Position numbers and translations under genes: made by a program
The notes under the pieces: generated by a model
Seen by the model: the letters and a program-made list of their open reading frames with translations, nothing else
What the model was told of the DNA's origin: nothing
The model's database searches: none
DNA from: Pantoea sp.
GTDB taxonomy: Bacteria; Pseudomonadota; Gammaproteobacteria; Enterobacterales; Enterobacteriaceae
DNA: 64,000 bases
Direction of reading: 5' to 3'
NCBI RefSeq assembly: GCF_028283705.1
Contig: NZ_JAPWKD010000005.1
Location: 124,001 to 188,000 of the forward strand
In this document: positions 19,959 through 29,439 of the stretch, in pieces
Layout of the letters: each line of letters opens with the position of its first letter
Position numbering within the stretch: the stretch's first letter is position 1

Positions 19959-20801
19959 ATGACCAATAACCCCACCCAATTGACCTTGTTACAGGACGAC
20001 ATCCGTCGTCGTTATGAAACACTGAGCAAACGCCTGAAACAGGTAGCGCGCTATATTCTTGATAACAGCAACAGCATTGCCTTTGATACGGTCGCTTCGA
20101 TCGCCCAGCAGGCCGACGTCCCCCCTTCCACGCTGATCCGTTTTGCCAACGCCTTTGGATTTAGTGGCTTCAACGAAATGAAACAGGTTTTCCGTCAGCA
20201 CCTGATGGAAGAAACGGTGAACTACACCGAACGCGCGCGTCTGTTCCGTCAGACCGCGACCGACGACAGCGCCAGCTCACCGGAAAGCCCGGTCGAAATT
20301 CTGAATGTCTTCACCATGGTCAACAGCCAGGCGCTGCAGCAGCTGGCAATGCAGGTTAATCCCGAGCAGCTCAACAAAGCTGTGAAGCTGCTAAATGAAG
20401 CAGAAAATATCTACATTATCGGCCTGCGTCGATCCTTCAGCGTGGCGTCATATCTGGTGTACGCACTGCGCCATCTGGAACGTCGCGCCTTCCTGATTGA
20501 CGGCCTCGGCGGAATGTTCACCGAGCAGCTGAGCATGGTAAATCCCAAAGATGTGGTGATTGCCATCAGCTACTCACCTTATGCACGTGAAGCGGTAGAA
20601 CTGGTGGAACTCGGTGCCAAACGGGGTGCGCATCAGATCGCCATCACCGACAGCCAGGTCAGCCCGCTGGCCGCCTTCAGCGATGTCTGCTTTGTGGTAC
20701 GTGAAGCGCAGGTGGATGGCTTCCGCTCGCAGGTGGCGTCTCTGTGCCTGGCGCAAACCCTGGCGGTTTCACTGGCGCTGAATAACGTCGAGAAAGCCTG
20801 A
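19959..20801 (+). CDS. RpiR-family transcriptional regulator, probable iol repressor
   Basis: A 280-residue regulator. The N-terminal HTH_6 domain is at about 12-90, with VASIAQQADVPPSTLIRFANAFGFSGFNEMK as helix-turn-helix. The C-terminal SIS sugar-phosphate isomerase-like domain is at about 130-265 (NIYIIGLRRSFSVASYLVYAL, VVIAISYSPYAREAVELV), which binds a phosphorylated sugar. RpiR regulators control iol genes in Salmonella and several proteobacteria. The location after iolC and the shared operator-like repeats support that role here. The probable inducer is 2-deoxy-5-keto-gluconate 6-phosphate (inference). Confidence 0.85.
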   Translation: MTNNPTQLTLLQDDIRRRYETLSKRLKQVARYILDNSNSIAFDTVASIAQQADVPPSTLIRFANAFGFSGFNEMKQVFRQHLMEETVNYTERARLFRQTATDDSASSPESPVEILNVFTMVNSQALQQLAMQVNPEQLNKAVKLLNEAENIYIIGLRRSFSVASYLVYALRHLERRAFLIDGLGGMFTEQLSMVNPKDVVIAISYSPYAREAVELVELGAKRGAHQIAITDSQVSPLAAFSDVCFVVREAQVDGFRSQVASLCLAQTLAVSLALNNVEKA

Positions 20802-20825
20802 CCCTCAAGCACCGAGGCTTGATTG

Positions 20826-21740
20826 ATGCAGATCGAACCTTTACCGCCGCTCAACACGCTGATCGCCTTCGAGTGTGTCGCGCGTTATGGCAACATTTCG
20901 CGCGCGGCGGAAGAACTCAACCTGACGCAAAGCGCCACCAGCCGCCAGATTTTGCAGCTGGAGGAGATGCTGGGCTGCAAGCTTTTTACCCGCACCCAGC
21001 GCCGGGTATTGCTCACCCCACGTGGTGAGGCTTACGCAGTGCAGGTACGCCAGCAGCTCTCCGCGTTATCACACGCCACAGCGGAAGTGATGGGCTGGAA
21101 TGGTTTGCCTCAGGTGACTATCGCCTGCACCAGCGCCATGGGGTCATTGTGGCTGGCACCACGCCTCTCGGAGCTGCACCGCGAACTGCCCAATCTGCAA
21201 ATTCGGATGAAAATCTCCGACAGCTTCGCGGATATGCGCTCGTCGGAGTTCGATCTGGCGATTTTCTATCTGCGCGAACCGCCACCGGGCTTTCACGCCA
21301 GCCCGCTGTTTGACGAAATCTGTTATCCGATGTGCTCCCCGGCGTTTCTGACACGCCTTGACCCGGACGCCTCCGCCGAATCGTTGCTGCACCAGATGCT
21401 GCTGATTCAGGATGACCCGCAACGTGAATGGACCGGCTGGAGCGACTGGTTTGCCTCGCAGAACGTACTGAGTTTTGTGCCGCGCCAGACCTGGCGAGCG
21501 AATAACTACCCGTTTCTGGTGCAGTCCGCATTACGTGGTGACGGGATACTGCTCGGCTGGGAAGGTCTGGTGCAGGATCACCTCAATCGCGGCGAGCTGG
21601 TGGCCGCTCACGGCGGAAAACTGGCCGCCAACGGCAAATGTTTTCTGCTCACCCCGCAGGATCGCTATATCAAGCCGATTGTGCGCCATGTAATCAGCTG
21701 GCTACAGCACCAACATCAGACAGAAATCTCATCACGATAA
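20826..21740 (+). CDS. LysR-family transcriptional regulator (GcvA-like)
   Basis: A 304-residue LysR protein. The winged HTH lies at the N-terminus (PLPPLNTLIAFECVARYGNI, SRAAEELNLTQSATSRQI). A periplasmic-binding-like effector domain follows (RMKISDSFADMRSSEFDLAI). The start is the ATG at 20826 with GAGG upstream; a TTG one codon earlier is less likely. It lies only 24 bp behind the RpiR gene, so the two may be cotranscribed. The next plus-strand unit is the peptide-type ABC operon, which makes it a plausible regulator of that operon. The effector is unknown. Confidence 0.85.
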   Translation: MQIEPLPPLNTLIAFECVARYGNISRAAEELNLTQSATSRQILQLEEMLGCKLFTRTQRRVLLTPRGEAYAVQVRQQLSALSHATAEVMGWNGLPQVTIACTSAMGSLWLAPRLSELHRELPNLQIRMKISDSFADMRSSEFDLAIFYLREPPPGFHASPLFDEICYPMCSPAFLTRLDPDASAESLLHQMLLIQDDPQREWTGWSDWFASQNVLSFVPRQTWRANNYPFLVQSALRGDGILLGWEGLVQDHLNRGELVAAHGGKLAANGKCFLLTPQDRYIKPIVRHVISWLQHQHQTEISSR

Positions 21741-21744
21741 AAAA

Positions 21745-21772
21745 GCGCCACAGAATATTATTTCTGTGACGC
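21745..21772. terminator. Hairpin after the LysR gene
   Basis: GCGCCACAGAA (21745-21755) pairs, with one mismatch, with TTCTGTGACGC (21762-21772). The tail CCCTT is short of a U run. It lies five bases after the LysR stop. Confidence 0.5.
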
Positions 21773-21872
21773 CCTTCGCACGGCAAATTATCTTTTCAAC
21801 TCTTCACCATAACTTTTTCTTATATTTAAAGGTACAACTAAAAACGCAAAGCCGCGATATTAATTCCCTTGT

Positions 21873-22160
21873 TTATTGTTGGGGATCTAAAGGCGGAAGT
21901 TTATTTTTAATTGCACCGCGTCGGCGATGTGAAGAATGCATACCAACCAGCGTAAAAATTAACCACATCGATTGGGAAATCACCATTGCCAAATTAAAAT
22001 CATGGCTCAATGAATAGAGTCCGCAAACGCCTCCCGCGATGTTAAGACAGGCATAAATGTCTGAATCAATGACCAATTTACGCAACTGAACCAGTGCGTA
22101 TGCCAGTAAATAACAAAAAACGCCAATTAGCCCAACTATCGTATGCAGTTCCACATGCAT
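21873..22160 (-). CDS. Small inner-membrane protein (CBU_0592-like, three membrane helices)
   Basis: A 95-residue hydrophobic protein with three predicted membrane segments (about 8-24, 36-53, 56-75) and a basic, charged C-terminal tail (HSSHRRRGAIKNKLPPLDPQ). The layout and the motif IGVFCYLLAYALVQLRKL resemble the CBU_0592 family, which has no known function. The gene is more AT-rich than its neighbours. It is the only minus-strand gene between the LysR gene and the ABC operon and may be an insertion. Only the topology is certain. Confidence 0.6.
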   Translation of the reverse strand: MHVELHTIVGLIGVFCYLLAYALVQLRKLVIDSDIYACLNIAGGVCGLYSLSHDFNLAMVISQSMWLIFTLVGMHSSHRRRGAIKNKLPPLDPQQ

Positions 22161-22350
22161 TTTCCCTGGTGTTGCTCAGTGATCGGGAAATTATCTTTTT
22201 TGTGGGTGTTCTGCTGCGCGTTTTTCGCATAGTCTGATACGAAAATCTCATACATCAGGTTTTATTGGTTTTGATATAAATCAGAAATAACTGCGCTAAG
22301 GCCCAGGATGAGATAAGTAAAACAGGGTGAATAACAACGGAGAAAAATAA

Positions 22351-23940
22351 ATGAAAGACGAGCAGGAAAACTTTAACAAATATCTTCAGGGCGCAAATTT
22401 GAGCCGCCGTTCATTTATCAATACTGCCGCGCTGATTGGTGCAGGCACGGCATTATCGCTCTCCCCGTTCTCCGGTTTCGCCGCCGAAGCAACGCCCAAA
22501 AAAGGCGGCGTGCTGAAGCTTGGCATGTCCGGTGGTAACACCAGTGATTCGCTCGACCCGACGCTGTATAGCGACTGGGTGCCGCTCAACCAGGCTTACA
22601 TGCTGATGAACGGCCTGATTGAAATCGATGAGAACAACAAAGCCACCCCGGAACTGCTGGAAAGCTGGAGCGCACTGCCGGGCGCACAGGAGTGGACCTT
22701 CAAAGTACGTCAGGGCGTCACCTTCCATAACGGTAAGGCCATGACGGTGGAAGATATTCTCTACTCCATCAACCTGCACCGTGGCGACCAGTCACGCAGC
22801 GCCATCAAAACTCAGCTGGCAAGCATCACCGAGCTGAAGAAAAGCGGCGATAACGAAATCACGCTAAAACTCGACAGCGGCAACGCTGACCTGCCTTACC
22901 TGCTGGCGGATTATCATCTGGTGGTAGTGCCGGACGGCTTTACCGACTGGAAACACCCGATTGGCACCGGCGGCTTTGTATTCGACCAGTATCAGCCTGG
23001 CGTGCGTTCCTACTTCAAACGCAACCCGAACTACTGGAAACCGGATCGCGCCTTCGTTGACGCCGTCGAAGTGCTGGTGATTAACGACGCCACCGCACGT
23101 ACCAACGCGCTGATTTCCGGCCAGGTGCATGCCATCAACCGCGTGGACTTCAAAACCGTTGATTTCCTGAAACGCAGCCCGGCACTGAACATCGTGCGTT
23201 CGTCTGGCGGCCAGCACTTCACCTTCCTGATGGATTGTCGTGTTGCCCCGTTCAATAACAACGATGTGCGCATGGCGATCAAATACGGTATCGATCGTGA
23301 AAAACTGCTGGCAACGGTGCTGCGTGGTTACGGCACCCTCGGCAATGACCATCCGATCCCGAAAACCGATCGCTTCTTCAACAAAGCGCTGCCGCAGCGT
23401 GCTTACGATGCTGATAAAGCCAAATTTTATCTGAAGAAGGCCGGACTCAGCAGCCTGCCGGTGGAACTCTCCTCCTCCGATGCGGCCTTTGCCGGTGCGC
23501 TCGATGCCGCAGCGCTATTCCAGGGCCAGGCCGCTCAGGCCGGGATTCAGGTCAGCATCAAACGTCAGCCTTCCGACAGCTACTGGGACGACGTGTGGAT
23601 GAAAGCGCCATTCAGCATGGGCTACTGGGGTGGACGCCCGACCGCAGACCAGATGTTCTCCACCGCGTGGCAATCCACCGCCAAATGGAACGATACCCAC
23701 TGGAAGAACGAGAAATTCGACAGCCTGCTGATTCAGGCCCGTTCGCTGCTGGATGAGCAAAAACGCGCCGAAATCTATGGCGAATTGCAGCAAATCGCCA
23801 GCGATGACGGTGGTGCGATGATCCCGCTGTTTGGTGACTACCTCGATGCGGCTAGCAAAAAAGTGGGCGGCGTGAAACCGCATCCGATGTTCAACTTTAT
23901 GGGTGGTCGCCTGGCAGAACGCGTTTGGCTGGAGTCGTAA
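22351..23940 (+). CDS. ABC transporter substrate-binding protein, peptide/opine type (SBP_bac_5)
   Basis: A 529-residue family-5 extracellular solute-binding protein. It carries a twin-arginine-type signal (LSRRSFINTAALIGAG, residues 18-33) ending near FAAEA at 43-47, so it is exported folded. SBP_bac_5 features include QEWTFKVRQGVTFHNGKAM, the segment around IGTGGFVFDQYQPG, and DVRMAIKYGIDREKLL. Relatives bind di-/oligopeptides, opines or glutathione; the ligand here is unknown. It starts a tightly linked operon of two permeases, a double ATPase and a hydrolase. Confidence 0.92.
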   Translation: MKDEQENFNKYLQGANLSRRSFINTAALIGAGTALSLSPFSGFAAEATPKKGGVLKLGMSGGNTSDSLDPTLYSDWVPLNQAYMLMNGLIEIDENNKATPELLESWSALPGAQEWTFKVRQGVTFHNGKAMTVEDILYSINLHRGDQSRSAIKTQLASITELKKSGDNEITLKLDSGNADLPYLLADYHLVVVPDGFTDWKHPIGTGGFVFDQYQPGVRSYFKRNPNYWKPDRAFVDAVEVLVINDATARTNALISGQVHAINRVDFKTVDFLKRSPALNIVRSSGGQHFTFLMDCRVAPFNNNDVRMAIKYGIDREKLLATVLRGYGTLGNDHPIPKTDRFFNKALPQRAYDADKAKFYLKKAGLSSLPVELSSSDAAFAGALDAAALFQGQAAQAGIQVSIKRQPSDSYWDDVWMKAPFSMGYWGGRPTADQMFSTAWQSTAKWNDTHWKNEKFDSLLIQARSLLDEQKRAEIYGELQQIASDDGGAMIPLFGDYLDAASKKVGGVKPHPMFNFMGGRLAERVWLES

Positions 23941-24887
23941 TGAAAAAGCAGATTTTACATCGCCTGCTGCTGGGCCTGCTCACGCTATGGCTGGTTTCGC
24001 TGCTGATATTTGTCGGCACCGAACTGCTGCCCGGTGATGTCGCCAGCGCGATTCTCGGGCAGAACGGTACGCCGGAAACCATCGCCGCGCTGCGCACGCA
24101 GCTCGGCCTGGACCAACCGGCCATCTGGCGCTACCTGCACTGGCTGGGTGGCGTGCTGCACGGCGATCTCGGTAACTCGCTGGCTAACAACCAGCCGATC
24201 AGCGCGGAGCTGCTGCCGCGCCTGGCGAATACGCTGTTCCTCGCCGGTTATGCCGCCATCATTGCTATCCCGCTGGCGGTGCTGCTCGGCATCGCCTCGG
24301 CGGTATGGCGTGGTTCGTGGTTCGATCGCTTAGCCAACTCGCTGACGCTGCTGAGTATTTCGGTGCCGGAATTCTTCGTGGGTTACGTGCTGGTGATTTT
24401 CTTCGCCATTCGTCTGGCGTGGTTCCCCAGCCTGGCGCTGGTCGATCCTGATGCCGGTGTGCTCTCGCGACTGTATGCCTGCACCCTGCCGATGCTGACG
24501 CTGGTGCTGGTGGTGCTGGCGCATATGCTGCGTATGACGCGCGCCTCCGTCGGCGCGGTAATGTCGAGCAGCTATATCGAAACCGCCCTGCTAAAAGGCA
24601 TGTCACGCTGGCGCATCGTGCTCGGCCACGCGCTGCCTAACGCACTGGCACCGATCATCAACGTTATCGCCTTTAACCTGGCCTATCTGGTGGTCGGGGT
24701 GATTCTGGTGGAAGTGGTGTTTGTCTATCCTGGCATTGGGCAATTGATGGTGGACGCCGTGACCAAGCGCGATCTGCCGGTGGTGCAGGCCTGCGGGTTG
24801 TTGTTTGGCGGCACCTACATCCTGCTCAACACCGCCGCCGATTTGCTGGCGATCTGGTGTAACCCACGTCTGCGCCATGCGAGGTAA
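23940..24887 (+). CDS. ABC transporter permease, DppB-type
   Basis: A 315-residue inner-membrane permease. The N-terminal helix is followed by GTELLPGDVASAIL, a DppB/OppB signature, and AALRTQLGLDQP. The EAA-loop is ETALLKGMSRWRIVLGHALPNAL. The start overlaps the stop of the binding-protein gene (TAATG), so translation is coupled; the open frame begins five codons earlier inside the upstream gene and is rejected. Confidence 0.92.
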   Translation: MKKQILHRLLLGLLTLWLVSLLIFVGTELLPGDVASAILGQNGTPETIAALRTQLGLDQPAIWRYLHWLGGVLHGDLGNSLANNQPISAELLPRLANTLFLAGYAAIIAIPLAVLLGIASAVWRGSWFDRLANSLTLLSISVPEFFVGYVLVIFFAIRLAWFPSLALVDPDAGVLSRLYACTLPMLTLVLVVLAHMLRMTRASVGAVMSSSYIETALLKGMSRWRIVLGHALPNALAPIINVIAFNLAYLVVGVILVEVVFVYPGIGQLMVDAVTKRDLPVVQACGLLFGGTYILLNTAADLLAIWCNPRLRHAR

Positions 24888-24890
24888 GTG

Positions 24891-25721
24891 ATGAAAAAAC
24901 TGAAAATCCGCACGGTGCCGATTTCCGCCATGCTTGGCCTGGCGATCATCGCCGTGAACCTGATTGCCGCGCTGTTCGCGCCCTGGCTGGCACCGCACAG
25001 CGAAACCGCGCAGGTGGGCGATATCTGGATGCTGCCCTCCAGCGCCATGCCGCTTGGCACTGACAGCCTGGGCCGCGACATGTTGTCGCGCATTCTGTTT
25101 GGCGCGCGTACCACCATCGCCATCGCACTGGCAATCACCGCCATTTCGTTTGTCATCGGCATTCTCACCGGCTTCACCGCCGCCATTTATGGCCGCTGGG
25201 TGGATGTGGTGCTGACGCGCATCGTCGATACGCTGATGTCGATTCCGGTTCTGATTCTGGCGCTGATCGTGTTGTCGGTGCTCGGCACCTCAATTCCGGT
25301 ACTGGTTGGCACCATTGCTTTGCTCGATGCCACCCGCGTCTATCGTCTGGCACGTCTGGTGGCGCAGGGGATTGTCTGCCAGGAGTATGTCGAAGCGGCG
25401 CGTCTACGCGGCGAAGGGCTGGGCTGGATCGTGCGTAAAGAGATTCTGCCCAACGCCATCCCACCGCTGCTGGCGGAGTTTGGCATGCGCTTCTGCTTCA
25501 CGTTCCTGTTTATCGCCGGTTTGAGCTTCCTCGGGCTGGGCATTCAGCCACCGTGGGCCGACTGGGGCAGCATGGTGCGCGACAACGCCCAGGCGATCAA
25601 CTTCGGCCAGCTGGCACCACTCTACCCGGCTGCCGCTATCGCCCTGCTGACCATCGGCGTCAATCTGGTGGTTGACTGGCTGCTGATACGCAACAACCTT
25701 TCGCTGGGGGAAGAGGGATGA
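24891..25721 (+). CDS. ABC transporter permease, DppC-type
   Basis: A 276-residue permease with the typical DppC N-terminus (one helix, then PLGTDSLGRDMLSRILFGAR) and an EAA-loop at EAARLRGEGLGWIVRKEILPNAI. It follows the first permease by three bases and overlaps the ATPase start by 4 nt. The start is the ATG; an in-frame GTG lies one codon upstream. Confidence 0.92.
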   Translation: MKKLKIRTVPISAMLGLAIIAVNLIAALFAPWLAPHSETAQVGDIWMLPSSAMPLGTDSLGRDMLSRILFGARTTIAIALAITAISFVIGILTGFTAAIYGRWVDVVLTRIVDTLMSIPVLILALIVLSVLGTSIPVLVGTIALLDATRVYRLARLVAQGIVCQEYVEAARLRGEGLGWIVRKEILPNAIPPLLAEFGMRFCFTFLFIAGLSFLGLGIQPPWADWGSMVRDNAQAINFGQLAPLYPAAAIALLTIGVNLVVDWLLIRNNLSLGEEG

Positions 25722-27340
25722 CACAACCCATTCTGGAAATGCGCGATCTGCGCATTGAAACCGACCAGGGCATTCCGCTGGTCCAGAACATTTCACTCAG
25801 CCTGAAACCCGGTGAAGTGCTGGGGCTGATTGGCGAATCTGGTGCCGGTAAATCCACCATCGGCCTTGCCGCACTGGGCTATGCCCGTGCGGGCTGCCGC
25901 ATTGCCGGTGGCGAAGTGCGTATCGCCGGGCGCGATATTGTGCCGCTCTCCAGCAAAGAGAAACGCGAAATTCGTGGTCGCCGCGTGGCCTATGTGGCGC
26001 AAAGCGCCGCCGCCGCGTTTAACCCGGCACTGACCATTGGCAAGCAGGTATGTGAAGGGCCGATTCGTCATGGCCTGATGAACGCTACTGAAGCGCAGGC
26101 GTGGGCAGTCACCCTGTTCCGCGCGCTGGATCTGCCGGAGCCAGACACCATCGGCCAGCGCTATCCGCATCAGCTGTCCGGCGGCCAGTTGCAACGCGCA
26201 ATGGCAGCGATGGCGATGTCCTGCAAACCCGATTTGCTGGTGATGGACGAACCGACCACGGCACTGGATGTCACCACCCAGATTGAGGTGCTGGTGATGC
26301 TGCGCAAGCTGGTACGCGAATTCAATACCGCCGCGTTGTACATCACCCACGATTTGGCCGTGGTGGCGCAGATTGCTGACCGCATCATGGTGCTGCGCCA
26401 GGGCTGTGAAGTGGAAAGCGGCAGCACCGCCGACATTCTGCAAAATCCGCTGGAAAGCTATACCCAGCGGCTGGTATCAGAACGCGCCCATGCGCTGACG
26501 CCGGTCCACGCGGAAAACGTGGCGCAGGGCCAGTTGCTGACGCTGCAAAACCTCTCCACCGGCTACAACGGTAAAACCGTGGTGCATGGCGTCTCGATGA
26601 GCCTCGCCAAAGGCGAAACGCTGGCGATTATTGGCGAGTCGGGCAGTGGCAAAAGCACCCTCGCGCGTGCGTTGTGTGGATTGCTGGGCGATACCGCCGG
26701 GAACGTCAGCTTTGCCGGCAAGGTACTGGCGAACCGCTATCAGCAACGCGACAAAGAAACGCTGCGTCGTATCCAGATGATCTACCAACTGCCGGATGTG
26801 GCCCTCAATCCGCGCCAGACCATTCTGGAAGCGATTGGGCGTCCGATCGCCTTCTACTTTGGGCTGGATAAACGCCAGGTCCGTGCGCGGGTGGAAGAAC
26901 TGCTGCGGCTGACCGAGCTGCCGCTCACCCTGATTGATCGTTATCCCGCTGCGCTCTCCGGCGGGCAGAAGCAGCGCGTCTGCATTGCGCGGGCGCTGGC
27001 GGCGCAGCCTGAGTTGATTATTTGCGATGAAGCCACCTCGGCTCTCGATCCGCTGGTCGCGGAAGAGGTGCTGAATCTGCTGCGTCGTTTGCAGGAGCAA
27101 CTGGGCCTGTCGTATCTGTTTATCACTCACGATCTCAGCACCGTGAAGCGCATCGCGCAGCAGGTGGCGGTGATGTATCAGGGCAATGTGGTGGCACAGG
27201 GGCCGACCGAGCAGGTATTCAGCGCCCCGATGCACAGCTACACCGAAAAACTACTGACCTCAGTGCCGGAAATGCGCACCTCATGGCTGGATGAAGTGCT
27301 GGGTCAGCGTCAGAACAACGCAATGGCAGGAGCCTCATGA
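25718..27340 (+). CDS. Fused double ABC ATPase (DppD-DppF type)
   Basis: A 540-residue protein with two complete nucleotide-binding domains. Domain 1 has Walker A GESGAGKST, signature LSGGQLQRAM and Walker B LLVMDEPTTALD. Domain 2 has GESGSGKST, LSGGQKQRVC and LIICDEATSALD. Both H-loops (YITHDLAV, LFITHDLS) are intact, so both sites look active. It drives import through the two preceding permeases. It overlaps the DppC-type gene and the hydrolase gene by 4 nt each, indicating coupled translation. Confidence 0.94.
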   Translation: MTQPILEMRDLRIETDQGIPLVQNISLSLKPGEVLGLIGESGAGKSTIGLAALGYARAGCRIAGGEVRIAGRDIVPLSSKEKREIRGRRVAYVAQSAAAAFNPALTIGKQVCEGPIRHGLMNATEAQAWAVTLFRALDLPEPDTIGQRYPHQLSGGQLQRAMAAMAMSCKPDLLVMDEPTTALDVTTQIEVLVMLRKLVREFNTAALYITHDLAVVAQIADRIMVLRQGCEVESGSTADILQNPLESYTQRLVSERAHALTPVHAENVAQGQLLTLQNLSTGYNGKTVVHGVSMSLAKGETLAIIGESGSGKSTLARALCGLLGDTAGNVSFAGKVLANRYQQRDKETLRRIQMIYQLPDVALNPRQTILEAIGRPIAFYFGLDKRQVRARVEELLRLTELPLTLIDRYPAALSGGQKQRVCIARALAAQPELIICDEATSALDPLVAEEVLNLLRRLQEQLGLSYLFITHDLSTVKRIAQQVAVMYQGNVVAQGPTEQVFSAPMHSYTEKLLTSVPEMRTSWLDEVLGQRQNNAMAGAS

Positions 27341-29358
27341 AAACCTTCGTAACGCAATTTCCCCACAGCGTCAGCGTGACGGAACATCTGTGGATTACCC
27401 TGAAAGACGGTACCCGCCTCGCCGCACGCATGTGGCTGCCGCTCTCCGCCAGCCAGCAGCCGGTGCCCGCCATTCTCGAATACATTCCCTATCGCAAGCG
27501 CGATGGGACGCGTACCCGCGATGAGCCGATGCACGGCTACTTTGCCGGACAGGGCTACGCCGTGCTGCGCGTGGATATGCGCGGCAGCGGTGAATCGGAT
27601 GGCCTGCTGGCCGACGAATATCTGTTGCAGGAGCAGGAAGATGCGCTGGAAGTGATCGACTGGATCAGCCAGCAGGTCTGGTGCAGCGGCGCAGTCGGCA
27701 TGATGGGTAAATCCTGGGGTGGGTTTAACTGCCTGCAACTGGCTGCCCGCCGCCCATCAGCATTGAAAGCGATCATCACCGTATGCTCCACCGACGATCG
27801 TTATAACGACGATATCCACTACAAAGGCGGCTGCCTGCTGAATGACAACCTGTGGTGGGGCGGCATTATGCTGGCCTATCAAAGCCGCCCGCAGGACCCG
27901 CAGCTGGTGGGCGATAGCTGGTATCAGGACTGGCTCAATCGTCTGGAAAACATGCCGTTTTTCCCGGCGCTGTGGATGGATCATCCGCTGAAAGATGCCT
28001 ACTGGCAGCACGGTTCGGTCGGGGAAGACTGGTCGGCGATTCAGTGCCCGGTGATGGCGGTCGGCGGCTGGGCCGACTCCTACAGCAACGCGGTGTTCCG
28101 TTTGATGGACAACCTTGAAGTGCCGCGTAAAGCAATCATCGGCCCGTGGGCGCATATCTACCCGCAGGATGGCACACCGGAACCGGCGATTGGTTTTCTC
28201 CAGGAAGCTGTCACCTGGTGGGATCGCTGGCTGAAGCAGGTGGACAACGACGCGCTGGCCGGTCCACGCGTGCAGGCATGGCTGAACGACAGCCAGCGCC
28301 CGGGTTCGCAACGTCCGCAGGCGTTTGGTGAGTGGATCGCCATCAACGGTGATACCGACGAAGTGACCAAAGCGCAACGCTGGCATTTACAGCCCAGCAC
28401 CCTTGCCTCGACTCCGCTGGAGCAGGATAACTGGCAGGCCATCTGTACCCAGCAAAACCACGGGCTATTTGCCGGGGAGTGGATGGGCGCGGGCGTGCTG
28501 GGTGAAAGCCCGAGCGACCAGCGGATGGACGATGGCCTGGCGGAGAGCTTCGACAGCGCGCCGCTCAATGAAAGCCTGAGCATCTACGGCTTCCCGCAGT
28601 TCAGCGTCAAACTCAGCAGCGATAAACCGGCGGCGATGCTGTACGTGCGTTTATCTGATGTCGCTCCCGACGGTGCATCAACCCGCGTGACCCACGGCTG
28701 GGTCAACCTCAGCCATTTGCAGGGGCAGGATAAAAACGTGCCGCTTCTGCCGGGTGAAACGGTGGATGTACAGGTGCAGCTGGACGGTATCGCCTGGCGT
28801 TTTGCCGCCGGGCATCGTCTGCGCATTTCGCTGGCCACCACCTTCTGGCCGATGATTTGGCCGATGGCGGAAGTCGCCACCCTGAAGGTGAATCTGGCGA
28901 GTGCCACGCTCGATCTGCCGGTATGCCGCCAGGTGTCACCGATTACCGGGCCGAATCCGCAACCAGCAACCGCCGCCAATACGCCGCTGACGCTGCTGTC
29001 ACCGGGTCGTGTCGAGCGCGAGCTGCGTTATGACGTGGTGAATGACAGCTGGGAAAGTGTGACCCACGGCATCGGCGGCGTGTTTGGCGAGGGGGTCTAT
29101 CGTTTCGACGATATCGATACCACCGTCGATCACAGCCTGCGTCGTCAGCTGACCGTGCATAACCAGGACCCGCTATCCGCTCATTATCTGCTGACACAAA
29201 GCATGAAGATTGGGCGTGAAGGATGGTGGACGGAAACCGATATCGTACTGGAAATGCGCAGCGATCTGACGCATTTCATCATCAGCGGTGAGATGAAGGT
29301 GCAGCACAACGGCGAAGCGGTATGTACGAAGCAGTGGGATCGACGCATTAAACGTTAA
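27337..29358 (+). CDS. CocE/NonD-family hydrolase (X-Pro dipeptidyl-peptidase/cocaine-esterase-like)
   Basis: A 673-residue cytoplasmic serine hydrolase. The nucleophile is Ser126 in GMMGKSWGGFN; the Asp candidate is in GGWADSYSNAVF and the His in GPWAHIYPQ. A C-terminal jelly-roll domain (X-Pro dipeptidase C-terminal type) begins around residue 330, with a further extension of about 120 residues. Family members cleave X-Pro dipeptides, acyl amides or esters. There is no signal peptide, so the substrate is probably brought in by the ABC transporter encoded in the same operon (4-nt overlap). The exact bond is not deducible. Confidence 0.85.
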   Translation: MKTFVTQFPHSVSVTEHLWITLKDGTRLAARMWLPLSASQQPVPAILEYIPYRKRDGTRTRDEPMHGYFAGQGYAVLRVDMRGSGESDGLLADEYLLQEQEDALEVIDWISQQVWCSGAVGMMGKSWGGFNCLQLAARRPSALKAIITVCSTDDRYNDDIHYKGGCLLNDNLWWGGIMLAYQSRPQDPQLVGDSWYQDWLNRLENMPFFPALWMDHPLKDAYWQHGSVGEDWSAIQCPVMAVGGWADSYSNAVFRLMDNLEVPRKAIIGPWAHIYPQDGTPEPAIGFLQEAVTWWDRWLKQVDNDALAGPRVQAWLNDSQRPGSQRPQAFGEWIAINGDTDEVTKAQRWHLQPSTLASTPLEQDNWQAICTQQNHGLFAGEWMGAGVLGESPSDQRMDDGLAESFDSAPLNESLSIYGFPQFSVKLSSDKPAAMLYVRLSDVAPDGASTRVTHGWVNLSHLQGQDKNVPLLPGETVDVQVQLDGIAWRFAAGHRLRISLATTFWPMIWPMAEVATLKVNLASATLDLPVCRQVSPITGPNPQPATAANTPLTLLSPGRVERELRYDVVNDSWESVTHGIGGVFGEGVYRFDDIDTTVDHSLRRQLTVHNQDPLSAHYLLTQSMKIGREGWWTETDIVLEMRSDLTHFIISGEMKVQHNGEAVCTKQWDRRIKR

Positions 29359-29376
29359 ATCCGCACATCCAAAAAC

Positions 29377-29438
29377 ACGCGCTAAATCGCGCCGCTACGA
29401 CCCTGTGCTGGTATGGTAGCGGCGTGATTCATCGCACA
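29377..29438. repeat. REP-like palindrome pair, copy 3
   Basis: GCTAAATCGCGCCGCTAC ends at 29398, and the inverted GTAGCGGCGTGATTCATCGC starts at 29416. Both arms carry substitutions. It sits exactly between the convergent stops of the hydrolase gene and iolB. Confidence 0.75.
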
Positions 29439-29439
29439 A

